NCBI GenBank assembly: GCA_029706075.1
Contig: JAINUG010000196.1
Coordinates: 1,521,001 to 1,585,000, forward strand
Source of the DNA: Aldrovandia affinis
Taxonomy: Eukaryota; Chordata; Actinopteri; Notacanthiformes; Halosauridae
Length of the DNA stretch: 64,000 nucleotides
Direction: 5' to 3'
Shown here one piece after another: positions 13,935 through 27,700 of the stretch. The notes under the pieces are model-generated. The model did not search any database. It had not been told where the DNA came from and saw nothing but the letters and a program-made list of their open reading frames with translations. The stretch's first letter is position 1, and each line of letters opens with the position of its first letter. The translations under genes and the position numbers were made by a program.

Positions 13935-16900
13935 AAGACAGAGAGGAGGAAACAGAGAAAAGTGAGAGACAGGGAGTGGGTGGGGCAGGGGCGGGACATT
14001 GGGGGTGTCTGGAAATGCTGTGTTTAATTCACAAAATCTGCACAAATTAACTGCATTACCGAGGATTTTTACTTAACTCTAACAACATAGAGGGAGGCTG
14101 CTATTTCAAGTATGTGTACAAATCAAACCTAAAGACGTGGGACATCAAACCAAACACACACACACACACACACACACTTATTAAACCACATAAAGTCCCA
14201 TTTCACTGGCCCTACTGAGTCCCCTCTCCTCACACACACACACTATCTCCTAGCCTGTCAAAGCCAAGCTTCCCCCCCTCCTTCACCCTCCTTGACCTCC
14301 CAAGTCTCTGCAGCCCAAATCCTGTGTCTATTCCCACTGAGTCCACAGGCACTGCTCAGCCAGGCATAGCTGTCCCCTCCCCTAAAAATGTGCACTATTG
14401 TTCAGACACCTGGGTGGACCTTACCCCCCGCCCCTCCACGTTCATTCCTCCAGAGTGCATCGTTCCTTTCAAATACACATAAAATGTTTTTCAAATTCAA
14501 ACTCAGGGGTGAGGAAAAGTTCAAGAAGAAGCTATTTGCTCTTATCTCATTCCATCCGGAGGGTTTGGGGGCAAGGACGGGTGAATGTTGATGAGGTATT
14601 GAGCTTTTTTAAAAGAAAGACCCATTGGATCGGAAAATCCGATTAACTCTGAACACCATATCTTCCGTACATCACAGGATTCCGGCTGAGGAAGGAACCC
14701 GAAAAGAACACACAAAAAATCGCAACAAAAACCAATAACACACACAAAAAAAAGCGATATATTTTTCCTTTCAAGTCGTTGCAACACAAACCTCAGGGAG
14801 CTAGTATACTATACCTGACGGTTGACCCCAGTCAAATCCCACGATGCACCGCTCTCAGTGTTAGCTGTGCCTAGCAGGCAGCGCTGAGTATTGGAACGTG
14901 TTGACAAAGCCTCAGACAGGTGGAATGAGGACTGAGGCGGGCCATTTGGCTCTGTCTCACGAGGGGGTGGGGGGGGGGATGTGCTGTCTTGCAGTGAGTC
15001 ACACACAGGGGAACGGGAGTCACCCATTTTTACACTTCAGAAAACCTGCTGCCCGCAACAGGGTTTGGCTGCAGTGATCCAACAGGGAGCTGGCATACAC
15101 TGGACCACTGTACACTTACAGCCTTGATCAACGCGTAGACACAACACCCTCCTTGTGTCCTGTGACAAAGCCACTGAGCCTTGATTACATTCCCAGATGG
15201 GCTCAAGCCCCAGCTGTTTTTTGGAGGGTTTTTAGGATCCCGCTCGCCCCTACGGAACAACCTGTCCCACCCTACCCCACTCTCCAACCCTCGGCACAGG
15301 AAGCCTTTTTCGTAAGCGGGTAGATACGGCGATACGACTCTTTTGTTGCAGCTGGCTTTTCAGAGTGCGGAATGCCGTAGAGATGTGTTTTTTTGGCTCA
15401 GGACTGTGGTAAGCACTGGAAGACAGACTTCAACCTACATCCCCCCTTCCCCCAACTGCCCTACTCCACCACCCCCCAACACCACCGCCCCCCCCTCAGT
15501 ACAGCAAGGTAACAGCTGCTGAAGGAGACAACAGCAGGTGTGGGTAAGTGCACTGCGGGCAAGCCAAGCCCTCTTCCCTCCCCCTCCACCGCCTGTATGC
15601 TCAGCATGACTCTCACATCCCCTGGCCCCTGCGCCCTCACCTCCTTACACAATGAATAGTATAATACATACATGTCATATGGTAAATATACAATCTAACA
15701 TATAAGGAAAATATCTTCTAATATCTGTCAAAATATATGGCATACATTGAGAAACATATCGCTAAATCTTCCCAAATTTGGTTTTACAAATACATTGTAA
15801 AATACATTTTACGCATAGTATAACCTAAAACGCGTACTTAAAATTGCACAAATGAGAGAGGCAGCAAATGACACATTTCAAACACATGCGCAGTACATAC
15901 AGTACCAGTGAAAAGTTTGAGTAAATGTTTGAGCATGTATCTCAAATATATTCCAGGTATTTCTATATTTAACATACTGAAATATGCGTTGTGAGTCTCC
16001 AGCCCTGGGCCCCACCAAAAGGCTGTTTCTCTTAAACGGCAACAACACCCCGGAGGTGTGAAAATCCTGCTTTTCATCCCCGACCGTGGCCGTGACGACG
16101 CCCTGATTGGATTGTTCCCCCCTTTTGATTCCGTTAATCGCGATCGGACGCCCGGCATCCTCTCGCAGTTCTAGGCCCGGAACGGCTCTTTCGTTCTTCT
16201 GCCATTGTGGAAGTGGGGTTAAGGAAGCTGGCAGGTTTTTTGGGTGTTCGGTTTGATGAATGGCGGGATGATCTCGGGGCCTTTTCTGAGGAGGTCTGAA
16301 GAGGCCCACGCCGCTCAGCGTGTAAGCGCCCGTGACAGGGGTGCTATGCTCCCTCGCGTCTCACGAACACGCCCTGATCCTCGGGAACACCTTGAGCACT
16401 ATCCCCCGCACACACACCTGGGATCAAAGCACTCTCAAATAGACACACACACGCACACACACAAATTCTCCTTCACGCATACATAAATACTCACACTCAC
16501 ATACACCACATATACAAACACACATACACACAGACACAAACACACTCACACACATGCATATCCGCCACACACACACACGATCAGTCTATTTCACACATAC
16601 ATACACACATACGCACACACACACCACTGTCTTCACCTCTTCATGTCTCAGCCTTAGCGGCTTTGACCTGCTTTGGGCTGTGAACTGGCACAAATCCCTG
16701 TGGATGGGGTGGGAAGGGGAGGGGGGCATTGTGTCTAATGGCGAGTGGGGGGTTGTGCTTTAGCAGAAAAAGATGAGGGGGTGTCTTTGCTCAAATGGAT
16801 GACACTAAACATGCAAATCCCAGTTCACCGTGAAACTCACTAGAACTCTGGACTGCACCTAGTGAGCACGCGAGAGTGGACACACACATAATAAAGAACG

Positions 16901-19900
16901 CACACACATACACAACAGTTTGCATCTGCACTCACAGAACACTACCTACCTCAGGAGAACAGACACACAAAACTAAAGACCACAGGTCAAAAGGTAGCCC
17001 TCGACCACGCCTATTTACACATAAACTTTGAAAGTAACGTTTCTTTTGAAAACAATTCTGTATAATTTTTCAACAGACAGCCTGAAGAAACACAGTCACA
17101 CCCCGTTCCCTCCAGTTCCTCTGGAAAACATACCTATCACAGTCACGATATGCACAGTCTGCAATATTTTCAATTTTTAAAAAACTCATCCCTTGTGCCG
17201 CTCAGTAATCGTAAGCCTCCGCATTACATTTCAGACATGTATTCTTCAAAGGTTCCCCCTGAGAGAAAGAAATGATTCGTTTTAATAATGGGCTATGATC
17301 TCACGCACTCTTCAGTAAACAGCCCTTTTTAAGAAAATATATATATTTTGCATTCCAGAGCGGTGAGCAGATAAGCCCCAGGAACTTATTTCATTTATCT
17401 CACTTTACAGAATTAGGACAAAGGGAGTCGCACCACGACGCTGATCGATTGGATATGAAATTGATTGAAAGGGGCTGGCTGACAACATTGGTTTATGTGG
17501 ATTTATCCGGCCTCATGAAACAGGCAGGGGATGTTCGTCCATATCCATAACTACGTCAGTGGAGACAGTCAGCGGGCCACTATCAGGGCATAATCTGGGT
17601 CTGTGCCCTGTATTTACCTGCCCTAAATTCCACCCTAGTCTGAACAAGGGCAGCAGTGTGGAGCAGCAGAGAGAGAGCCGGACTTATGATCAGAGAAAGA
17701 ATGGGATGTTGGTTTGAAATACCCCCCCGTCGCCCTCCCCGGCTCAGCTGCTGTTTGCCTCAAGCAAAATCACCGGACCTGAATTGCTTCAATCGATACT
17801 GAGCCGCCGCACAGACAGATAATTTGATAGAATGTAAACAGAGCGTCCCCAATTGACCATTAATATATGGAGCGAAGGGTTGGCGATGCACACTGCAGCA
17901 GGAATTACAGGAGAGATTAAATGAAAATGGGCAGGCCTGACATTCTGATGAGAAGGTCACGGGCGGCGGCACAGGTATCAGACCTTTAGGGTCCAACGTG
18001 TTTTTTTGCAACGCTATAAATAGCGTGCCATGCCTCACGTCAACTCTTGTGACAGGGCGGCCCTGTGGAACAAAGACCAGCCTTGTTTGAAGGTTTGTGC
18101 TCCTCGTGGCGTTTTTAGGGGGTTGTTCTAAGGGGAGGGCTGCCAGGTGGGTCAGTTTCTAAAGATCTTTTATGAGGGTCAAATCTCAGTCGGGGATCCT
18201 TGCTAAAGCCTTATCTGATACACAAAAACAAAACTGCTCCTTGGTTGCCATGGTTACCCCTGCTACTACCTCAACTCTATCCCCACTCCCCCACCCCTTC
18301 CCAACCGCTAACCCCCCACAGCAGTTATTAGGCTCCAGAATCCATCTATTTGGCAAGCATCCAACAGTTACTATTGCGAGACGTGTTGTGCGCTGGTAAA
18401 TCAACTCATCTCTGCCTTGCTGCCCTGAGGCAGTTTTATTTAAATTTTTTCAAAACCCCCCAAAATCTACATAAAATCGCTCTTTCATCGTGTTCATCAG
18501 AACTCAAAACATTGGCACAAACGCTGAGGCTGCCTGTAAATGTGGACGTACAATGGGAGTATGTATAGTTATTCTGCCTTTAAATATAACGCCAATCCCC
18601 CCTCACCCTCAAAGAGAATAAGCAAGTGAGCCCAGGTGTGCTTTGCAGCTAATGAGTTGGGACAACCCCCCCCCCCCTTGCCCTCCCTCCCTCCCCTGGG
18701 TCCCAGGCGATACCTCGGCCTCCTGCTAATGAAGACGCAAGCTTCTAATGTCTCTTTTTAAGACCTCTCTTATTTTTAGGAATCTTCTCTTATTTCCTAG
18801 AAGAGCAGGGCTGTTGAATGACTTGGTTATGTAACAACTGACTGTATGCCGTACCAGGGGCACACCAAATACGAGGAAGAGGAGGAGGGAGCCGGGCTGG
18901 AGAGACCAGAAGTGTCGGGTTTGATAATCACCTTGGTTACGAAACAGAAAGGTTGATCATCACTGGGTTTCCATGTTTGTAAACACAGTAATTCATCCTT
19001 TGTTTGTGTCATTGCATCTTTAGGCCTTAGGCCTCTGTTTCATCTGCAAACAAATGAGACCTTGTGCTTATCGTTTCAGCTTCACCGTAACCCCCAACAC
19101 CTCAGCATGGCACGCTCAAGCACAGAAAGGCGGGGGTCATAAAACAAGCGTGCGCTCTAGCACTGAGTGATACAGTGTGGTGACTTTCTCAACCGTACAT
19201 ATAGTACACCCCCGCTCTTCTTAAACTTCCCCCTCAGGCGATGTTTACAAAGTCTTAAGCAGCACCACTTGGCACACGCCGCCCAGAAACAGGAGCGCAC
19301 ACACATCTGCTCTGTTTTCACACCAAACAGCATGTGTTTCCCTTTAAAACAAAATCCATTCCTTCAAGAAAAAAGAAAATATATAAATAAAATACTAGCC
19401 TCAAACGCTCAAAACAAACCTCCAGCCAGTGGAGCAAAGTCAAGCTCAATGACAGACAGCCAAAGTATTGCTTTTCCTCACAGACAAAATGCATATTTTA
19501 TTTATTTACTTATTTGTTTTGTTTTTGTTTTTTATGTTGAGCACTTTCCTTTTTGGTGCGAGTCTAAGCTTTGCGGGTGGGGTAATGTTCTCGAAGCAAT
19601 AATAACGCCAACGGTTCAAGGATATTTTCTTTCCTACCTCAGTAGGGAGAAGACCTTGGGAGATGCTACCGTTTCGGCTGTCCCCACACCCCTTCCCATG
19701 TGCTCTGTCTCACTGCAGGGGGTTAGTTAGGGAGCGTGGGTGCCAGGTGGGGTTTATGAGGGGAGGGGGGGAGGAGGGAGGGAGTTGTAGACATAGGCAG
19801 CTGTGTCAGTGACAGCATCAGGCTCCTGTGTGAGGGGGCAAGGCAGCTGTGTGTCAGAGAGTGCACTCCCTTTCTCCTCTCTGGACTTGGCACCTTGCCC

Positions 19901-22900
19901 ACTTGTCATGTGATTTGCAAGAGAGAGAGGGGCTTGACGGACAGGGTGAAACTAGAGCAGCGATGGCGGGACCAGGCTAACAAAGAGCTTCGCTCGTTTG
20001 CCCAGTGGTCCCCGACTCCGCCGATGATGTCTCAGGCGCCTGTTCCCAAACGTACCTCCTGCACTCCACAGGGGCAGTTCCATTCACCCGACACCCTCTA
20101 TCCCAACTCCAACGTCGGAATCGACGCTGCGATAGAGCTGTGAAATCCATCACTTTCCATGTCCTTTGTGTTTACAGGCGAGGGCTCGGGGTGGGGTCAC
20201 GCTCTAGTCTGCTTTGATGGCCTTGTAAAAAAAAAAGACTAAAAATGACTTTTGACATGAATTTCCCAGTCCATGTTGAGTTCTTCCACAGGCTATGGCA
20301 CAACACGTGAGAAACAATTCACCGATTCACTGGGAAATGTTCATGCAATTCTCACGGTTCATGAGAATTCTCCTCATTCCCCCTGAAGCGATAAACTTTC
20401 CAGAAGACACACACATTTTCATCACATATGATGAGAAATGATCTCAGCCCTTCAAGCCCCTCCTCTGTACGTTCAATGAGCGAAGGAAAAAAAAAAACCC
20501 ACAAACACCACGAAAATGAATGCTGTTTGAACTCCTTGAACTCCTTTCACCTTGACGAACGACATTCTAAGGCAATTAATCCTATCTGACATACGTCGCC
20601 CTTGTGTGATGATTCCCGTAACCTTGCCAGAATGTCAGACGGTCAGATTGAGGAGTAACCGTGACGAGCAGGAGAACAGTCCTACGTTAAGTGGCTGTTT
20701 AGGATGAAGGGAAACCTTCTGGGCGAGGAGAGAAGCCTCACACTGCTCCCAGTGGGACCAGCTACAGAGAGAGACACTGAATGGAATACTTTGGAAGGTA
20801 TCGCTCCAGCTTAAAAAAAGAGCAGCGCACTCCTTTTTTGGTGTACCTCGAAAGCACTCACTATTCTCCCACCACCGCCACAACCCGGCTGTGCGGCATG
20901 AGCGAACGGCCGACCGAGCCAGCGGAGCCACTCACTCGCACGGCGAGGCACCTTGATTTACAGAACATCTTTTAACGCCGTCTAATATCTAAGGGAAGGA
21001 AGAAAAAGCAAAGCCCCACCTTGATATTTAAGCATCGCTTAATCCTCCCTGACTTTGTAATGTTCAGTTCAAAAGATAAGGCTGGGTCACCTTGATCTGT
21101 GAACCAAAACGACCTAAAGAAAAGATCACAGAGTCCCTCTATTTTTCATCAGTGCGTAACGAACCTTTTTAGGTTGAGACAGGGGTAGTGTGAGTCTAGT
21201 TATATGGCATTTATCTATTCTTGATAATAATAATAATAACAGTGTAATAATGGTAATAATTTGCTTTCCATCGAGTTAACGGCTCACACACATTCAAGTG
21301 TATTCTTTGAAAATTGTGCGTGCTCTTTGGGAAAGTTTTTATCACATTAAGGAGCATTTCCAGCATGCTTAAGCTTTCTAGGATGCATTCTACCCATGTA
21401 GCTTTTAAGCAGAATTAAGTTAGAAGGATCCAAGCAAGTCTTTAACAGGGTAACTCTATTAGGTAAAAAGATACAGCAGTACCACTATCAGCTTCATCTT
21501 CAACATGTCCACAACAATTATGGATGACCATTTTATGAAAATGATTATGTGAATTCATACAGACAATTTATATGTAGAGGCTACGGAACTGAGCCAACGT
21601 ATATAGGCACTGCACATTAGTGACTCGCTTCATTTGGAAGTGATAGTGCTTGTATAGCAGCAGCAAACAAGCAGGATTATTTTTATTTTTGGGGGTTAAT
21701 CCTCGGTGAAAGTCACAGCTGGTGGGGGGTCCAGGATTGGAGGGGAAGGCGTCTAAGTGAAGTCTTGCCAAGTTATTCACGGCTCTGCCATTCCAGTTTT
21801 GCCTAAAGCCGGCGTCCCGCTGAACCGTACTGGACGGCGAGCGAGTTGGAAAACCATCTCAGTGAGACAAGTGAAAGTGCAGAGCAGCTCGCTTTTGGCA
21901 GCTCAACTTATGTTAGTTCGTTCCACTGAGCTGTTGGCAGCTTTCTGGAATTCCGCCCAGTGTGGGTGAGCTTGTGGAGTCTTTTTACGGCTACAGCAAA
22001 CACTGAAAGGCAACAAGGGCACCTGAGAGCAACTACAAGCCAATTTGTGTTGTACAGTGGTTGGGTTTTGAGCACTGGAAATTCCGCTGCCGGTGTCAGT
22101 GTGTGTTTGCTCATCGATACCTCAGTTCCTGAAGTCAGCTAGTGGAACAGATGCCAGTCAGCCAGGGAGTGTTACTGAACCTGCTGAGCCCTCTCCTTCC
22201 AGCATTGCAGGGGGCGGCAGTGAGTCAGCTCAACCTGCATGTGGTTTTCTCACTTCCTCTAGGCGACGTCAATTGTTTCGACCCATTCCGCTTATTCTGT
22301 CAGAGGCACCCGTTGGGTTGAAACTAGCCACTTGCCTGAGTTTGAACTCAACATAACCGGGAGCAATTTCAGACTGAAGGATACAACAGGTTATTCCAAG
22401 CACAGAGGTCAAAGTTCAATGCACAAAATCAGGAAGAGATGTAGAGGAAGTGAGATGGAGAAAAAAGAATTGGGGAACCAAGTTCAGAGTAACCGTTGCA
22501 CACCTGAACACCACTTCAGAGGCACAGCTGGTGGTGTGGATTATGAGCAGCCATGAAGGCGCAGAGCAAACGCTCAAGAGCGTCTCTGAGGGGTAAGAGC
22601 TGGGTAATGAGCCCAGGTGGGCAAACACACACACACACACACACAAACACGCACACACACAGCCTTGTGTTCTGCGAGGCGGCGCTGGTCTAGGGAAGCA
22701 AGTGGTAGCTGGCTGCGGGAGCCACATTAGCTTTTGAGGACCCCAATGTGGCAGGGATTAGCGGAGAGCCTGGTGACGCTTCAGGAAATGGCATCAATTA
22801 TTCAAATAATATGGCAGTAGATAATTAGAGAAGTTGCAAGGGCAGTGCTTTTGCAAAAATTTGGTCTAACCCCACCCTCACACCCCAAGCCCCCCGCCCC

Positions 22901-24677
22901 ACACACACACACACACACAACCAAGAATAATCAACATTGATCTCCTGAGGGACACAAATCTAAAAGCCATGTGGTTATACCCACAGCCACGGAGATTGCT
23001 TCTCACTCAGAAACAGGCGGCAGGCATTACAGGAAACCAGAGAGCAGCTTACACAACCATATTTATCTGCTCTCCCAAGCCCTACAGGTGCCAAGCTTTA
23101 AAAAAACAAGGCTGTTATACAGCCTGAGGGAGGCAGTTTCTCAGGGCGAGGAGAAAGGGAACAGATTCAGGATCAACACGCCGGAGCCCAATAATAAGTG
23201 ACTGTCCGCTTACACCTGGTCTCACCAGTCAGATCCGGCATCAAAACGTACAAAGAAAATAAAATTTAAACATGGATGGGATGAGATCAACCGTGGCAAT
23301 GACCATACCAGACCAGATCAGAATTTATATTGCAGTAGGTCACCTGATTCGTAACCACAGAGGTCATACGCTCCACATATTGAATAAATAGGTCTTTTCA
23401 CAGGCTGTAAACTAGAATGATCTGTCAGAAAATTAATTTCATGGAGAATGCTTCTCAAATTAAAAACGCAATCCCTGATTAAATCAGGGAAACTGTAGAC
23501 ATGGACATGTGGCTGATCCACGGATGCTACAATAAAGGCTTGCTCCATAAGGTCAAACTGGGCCGCAGGGGAACCTCGGTGCCTGTCGGTCCTGCACAGG
23601 GCCTGGCTGTGTTCAGCAGATGGTAATGTTCCTGGCACACCTCAATCTCCAAAGGGGGTTTAAAAAACCTCCCAAATGGTTCACAGTAAACCAAGAACAT
23701 GACAAGGCGTCCTCTATAACAGACCTCGCTCACAGTGAAGGACGATCAAAAACATGGTCTGCCTCCTCCAATGAGGGGTCACGGTCTTAAGGGGTGCAAT
23801 GAATTAATCAATTACCTGATGTAAGATAGCCCCCTGAAAAATGATTAACAGAAAATAGATGCACTTCACATAGGCTCAGCAATACAAGTAATAGTGGATA
23901 CTAGCCAGATAAATAAGGGAACCACCTTGCAGTTACGTATTATAGAAAGACATTATATAAATCTTTGACTCTTCAGAGGAAGAAAAAAATAAAAATAATA
24001 ATGAAATAAACTGAACATTTACCCAACCAAAAGACAAAGCTTACAAGAGAAGACCTACTTTCTCTCTCTAACCTACGACAGATGTACACAGCAGGCTCCA
24101 TGATCACTCACTTCACTGCAATTTATCTGCAACCCAGTGTCCTGTGCCAATGTTGGTAACTCAAACCAGCCCTGACTGTTTCTGTAAGAATATCTGAATT
24201 AACTTTTTTTGTTGTTGTTTCTAGCATGCCAGGGTCTGAACATGTAGGCTACTCTACATGTAGGCTATTTCTTTCCTGAATGGCTCTTGGGCAGACTGTA
24301 GCCCGCACTCCCCAAACTTTCACAACAACTGACCAGCAGGAGCCACCTTCTCTGGATTCTTTGGTGCCGGGGGGCTGTAATAGCTACCAAAATAAGAAAC
24401 TGGCTTTGACAAACAGAGTCCTTTTAAAAACATTGATGCTAGAGGTTTGGGTAAAATGTCTGCTAAATGATTGTAATGTAATGTAAGAGCTATAACGTGT
24501 TACTTTGTGTTAAATAATCAATCTGTAAAAACAAATGGTGAAAAACTGAAAAACGAATCACGTGCATTTCTGTGGTATCACTGTGACTTCTACGCCTGGA
24601 CGAGTCCATAACTGGAATGTTAGCAGCAAAGCATTGCCTTCAGCGGGAAAAAGATCTGAGTGCTAATTAACTTTCAC

Positions 24678-24746
<69 letters not shown>

Positions 24747-27700
24747 CTATGTGAAAGGGAGGGAGAGAAAGAAGGAGAGAGAGAGAGAGCGCAAGGGAAG
24801 GGGAATGGGAAGGAGAAAGAGCATGTTCTTCATTCTGGACAAAATCACTGACACACTGAAGGCGGGTGAGTTCCTTCCACACAGAAGCACATCGGTCTGA
24901 CAGCACTTCAACATACAAAGAAAACTCTCCCGGGAGAATAGGAAACCTGAGACAGCAGCCATCAAGTGTGTCTGACAGCCGGGACTGTCTGCTCGCTCAT
25001 TTAGAAGTCAACGAGACAAGCAGTGATCAGGAGCCAAACATCTAATACACGTCTTAGGTGCCAGCCCCTTATTTGAAAATAGAGCCCTTCAACACATGTA
25101 CAAGATAACTGTGTCCTCGTAATGATCATCATCATAATCATCGCAACAAATATATAACCTTGTTATCTGTATTCTGTTAAATGAAGCACGTATAAATATA
25201 CCTTATGAGTATAGTATAAAGTATGTTTAACTTGGGCGGCGGTGTGTGGTTAGGGGGGGGAGGATTGAGTGAGTTACTGTGGGATTTAACATGCCACAGG
25301 AAGAAGGTGTGCAGCTAGCAGGTGAGTGGAGGTCGCAACTTGCTGTTTAAAGAGGGATTCTGTGGGATTTGCACAGGCATTCTGTGCCGGCACTGCGTCT
25401 TTGGCGGAAGTCCAGGGCCTGGGCTAACAGAGGCCCATTACAGAGCAACCTGCACAGACACCAGGGAGAGTGAGTGAGTGAGTGAGAGAGAGAGAGAGAG
25501 ACTTGCCACAACGTCAGGGACAGCCAGTAGAATTCCTGTCATCATTGACAAAATCGCCATTGTGTTATTATTATTGGTGATGTTGTTCGTGTGCACATTT
25601 GAGCAATGTTTCTTTTTTTGACGTTCTATTAATTTCTTGTTGTGTTTAATCGTCTGAATGCTTTGGCAATATTGACTTATAAACCATGCCAATAAAGTTA
25701 ATTGAAATTGAAATTGAGAGAGAAAGAGAGAGAGAGAGAGCATTGTTTGGCAGCCACCAGCATAACTCGTTCATTATGGGGGCCCTCCATTCCATCCTCA
25801 ATGCGGGGTCCTGGGATCCCATAGAGGTGTCTTTCTATTGGACTGCACCATGACGGGCAAGGGGCCTGGCCCACAGCGATTAGCAGCACTGACTACAATA
25901 ACACATTTTACAGGGACGGGCTGACAGTGGGTGTGGGTCTGGGGGTCTGAAGCACTGGGGGTGGCAGAAGGAGCCTCATCCTACCCTGATGAGTGTTGGC
26001 CTCGGGTGATTAATCCTTGCCACAGGATGGGAACGCACAATGGCCCATGTGTGAGCATGTGTGTTTTTGAACTGAGAGCAAATGGCCATGGTCACGGGAC
26101 CATAAATCAAATAAAAATATAATAACCATTGCATGAGCTACATGAGCAGGTGTTCTGTGGGTGTTCAGTGAAGCCAGTCCTCCAGAGTGATATAGTACCG
26201 GTGAAGTTTGGGAGATTAAAGGTATAAATTTTACTTCTTCAAATACAGGCAACAGGACTTACTTATTCTCCTTTGTTTAAGCGGGCTGGACTTTTTTGTT
26301 TAAACTGTGTAAACTAGAAGGGGCAGGGGGGTACCTGTAGATTACCAGAATATGAAATATGAAATCTAAAATAGCCCCCAGGAAAGGTTCAAAAATACGC
26401 CAGGCCTGATTCTGAACACAGTCGCCTCACTTTATGTTGAGACAGAGTGCTACAGTGTACTAGCCGAATTAACTTGCAGAGCACACGCACATTGTTTTAA
26501 TGTCTATATGATGACCAAAGAGCCTGACCAGGAAGTCTGAACTGGACATTTGCAGGGACGATCCCCCAGTAAACTCCTCCCCGAGAAAAAATCATAAATA
26601 AAAGTAACGGGCATGTTCTCGAGATTTGGTGCTGATTTGGTGTGTCTCTGTCACAGATCAGCGCTCTCTTTCAAGCCACACAAGTTAAACAGGATCAACC
26701 GCACCACCCACCAAGACTCTTGTTGTGGAATATCCAGACTGGCGCATCCTGTTTGAAATTCAAGAGATGCAAGTCGTTCCGAATCAGTACCGCATTACAA
26801 TGAAGTGACCAGGCCAGACTGGATTCAATCAAAACCCAAGCCATCTCAATGGGGGATTTAAAAAAACCCCACTTTGTTGTAATAATACGGCACCTGAAAG
26901 ACCATGGAAGTTTCAGCTTCCTGCCCAAACATCTATCCAGATACTAATCCTCTCACAGTTTCTACCTCTAATATGACCGCAGATTAATCAGGGTTGTTTT
27001 TGATCAATCAGCACTTTCCCTTACACTGACGAGTCAGATTTGACTGAATCCAGGGGGCAGCGTTGCATTGTGCCGCAGTTTCTCATGCGCCGTGGATTTC
27101 TGCTCTCTACACCAGCATCTGCATCAAAACCAAACCAGTGAACCCAGCTGTGTGTGTGTGTCTCCCCAGGCCTTCCTGTTGATGGGAAGGCCCAGTCATG
27201 AATTCCAAGATTCTCTGTCAGGACTCTGAGGGATAACCACAAATTCGGCGTGGACAGAGACTATATTCCCCTAGAAACCATCGAAACAGCACAACAGCCA
27301 CACTGGCCTTTTCTCCCCAATGAAGTTCAACCACATGCTCACAAGTGTGTGTGTCTTTCTAGGCGCACTCGTGTTGAGTTGAGCTAACAGGTGTGAGGTG
27401 TTTTGGGGGGTCACGCCATCACAGGTGGGGTTCTGAGCTCGCAGCTGGAGTTTGGCTCACAGCACCAGCCTGACAGGTTTTCAAACGACCCCGAGAACAA
27501 AGAAACTGAGACAGCAGCGCTCTCTCAGTTACAGCCGGGACAGGGCACCCTCAACCCCATGTGAAATACTATGGCCTCTAAGTTATGGCCATACATAACG
27601 CCATTTGCTTTTGTCAGGCCAGTACAAGTGTGTTTCACTATATCCAGTGTGAGTGTGCTTTAGCATATCCAGCGTGAGTGTGCTTTAGCATATCCTCATA

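Noticed and set aside
17400..18060. Possible conserved enhancer block in intron 1
   Set aside because: It looks repeat-free and balanced in composition, but conservation cannot be judged from one sequence, so it is not called as a feature.
19167..19730. 187-codon open frame on the plus strand in intron 1
   Set aside because: No recognisable motif and a composition like translated intron DNA. The region has no supporting splice sites or partner exon.
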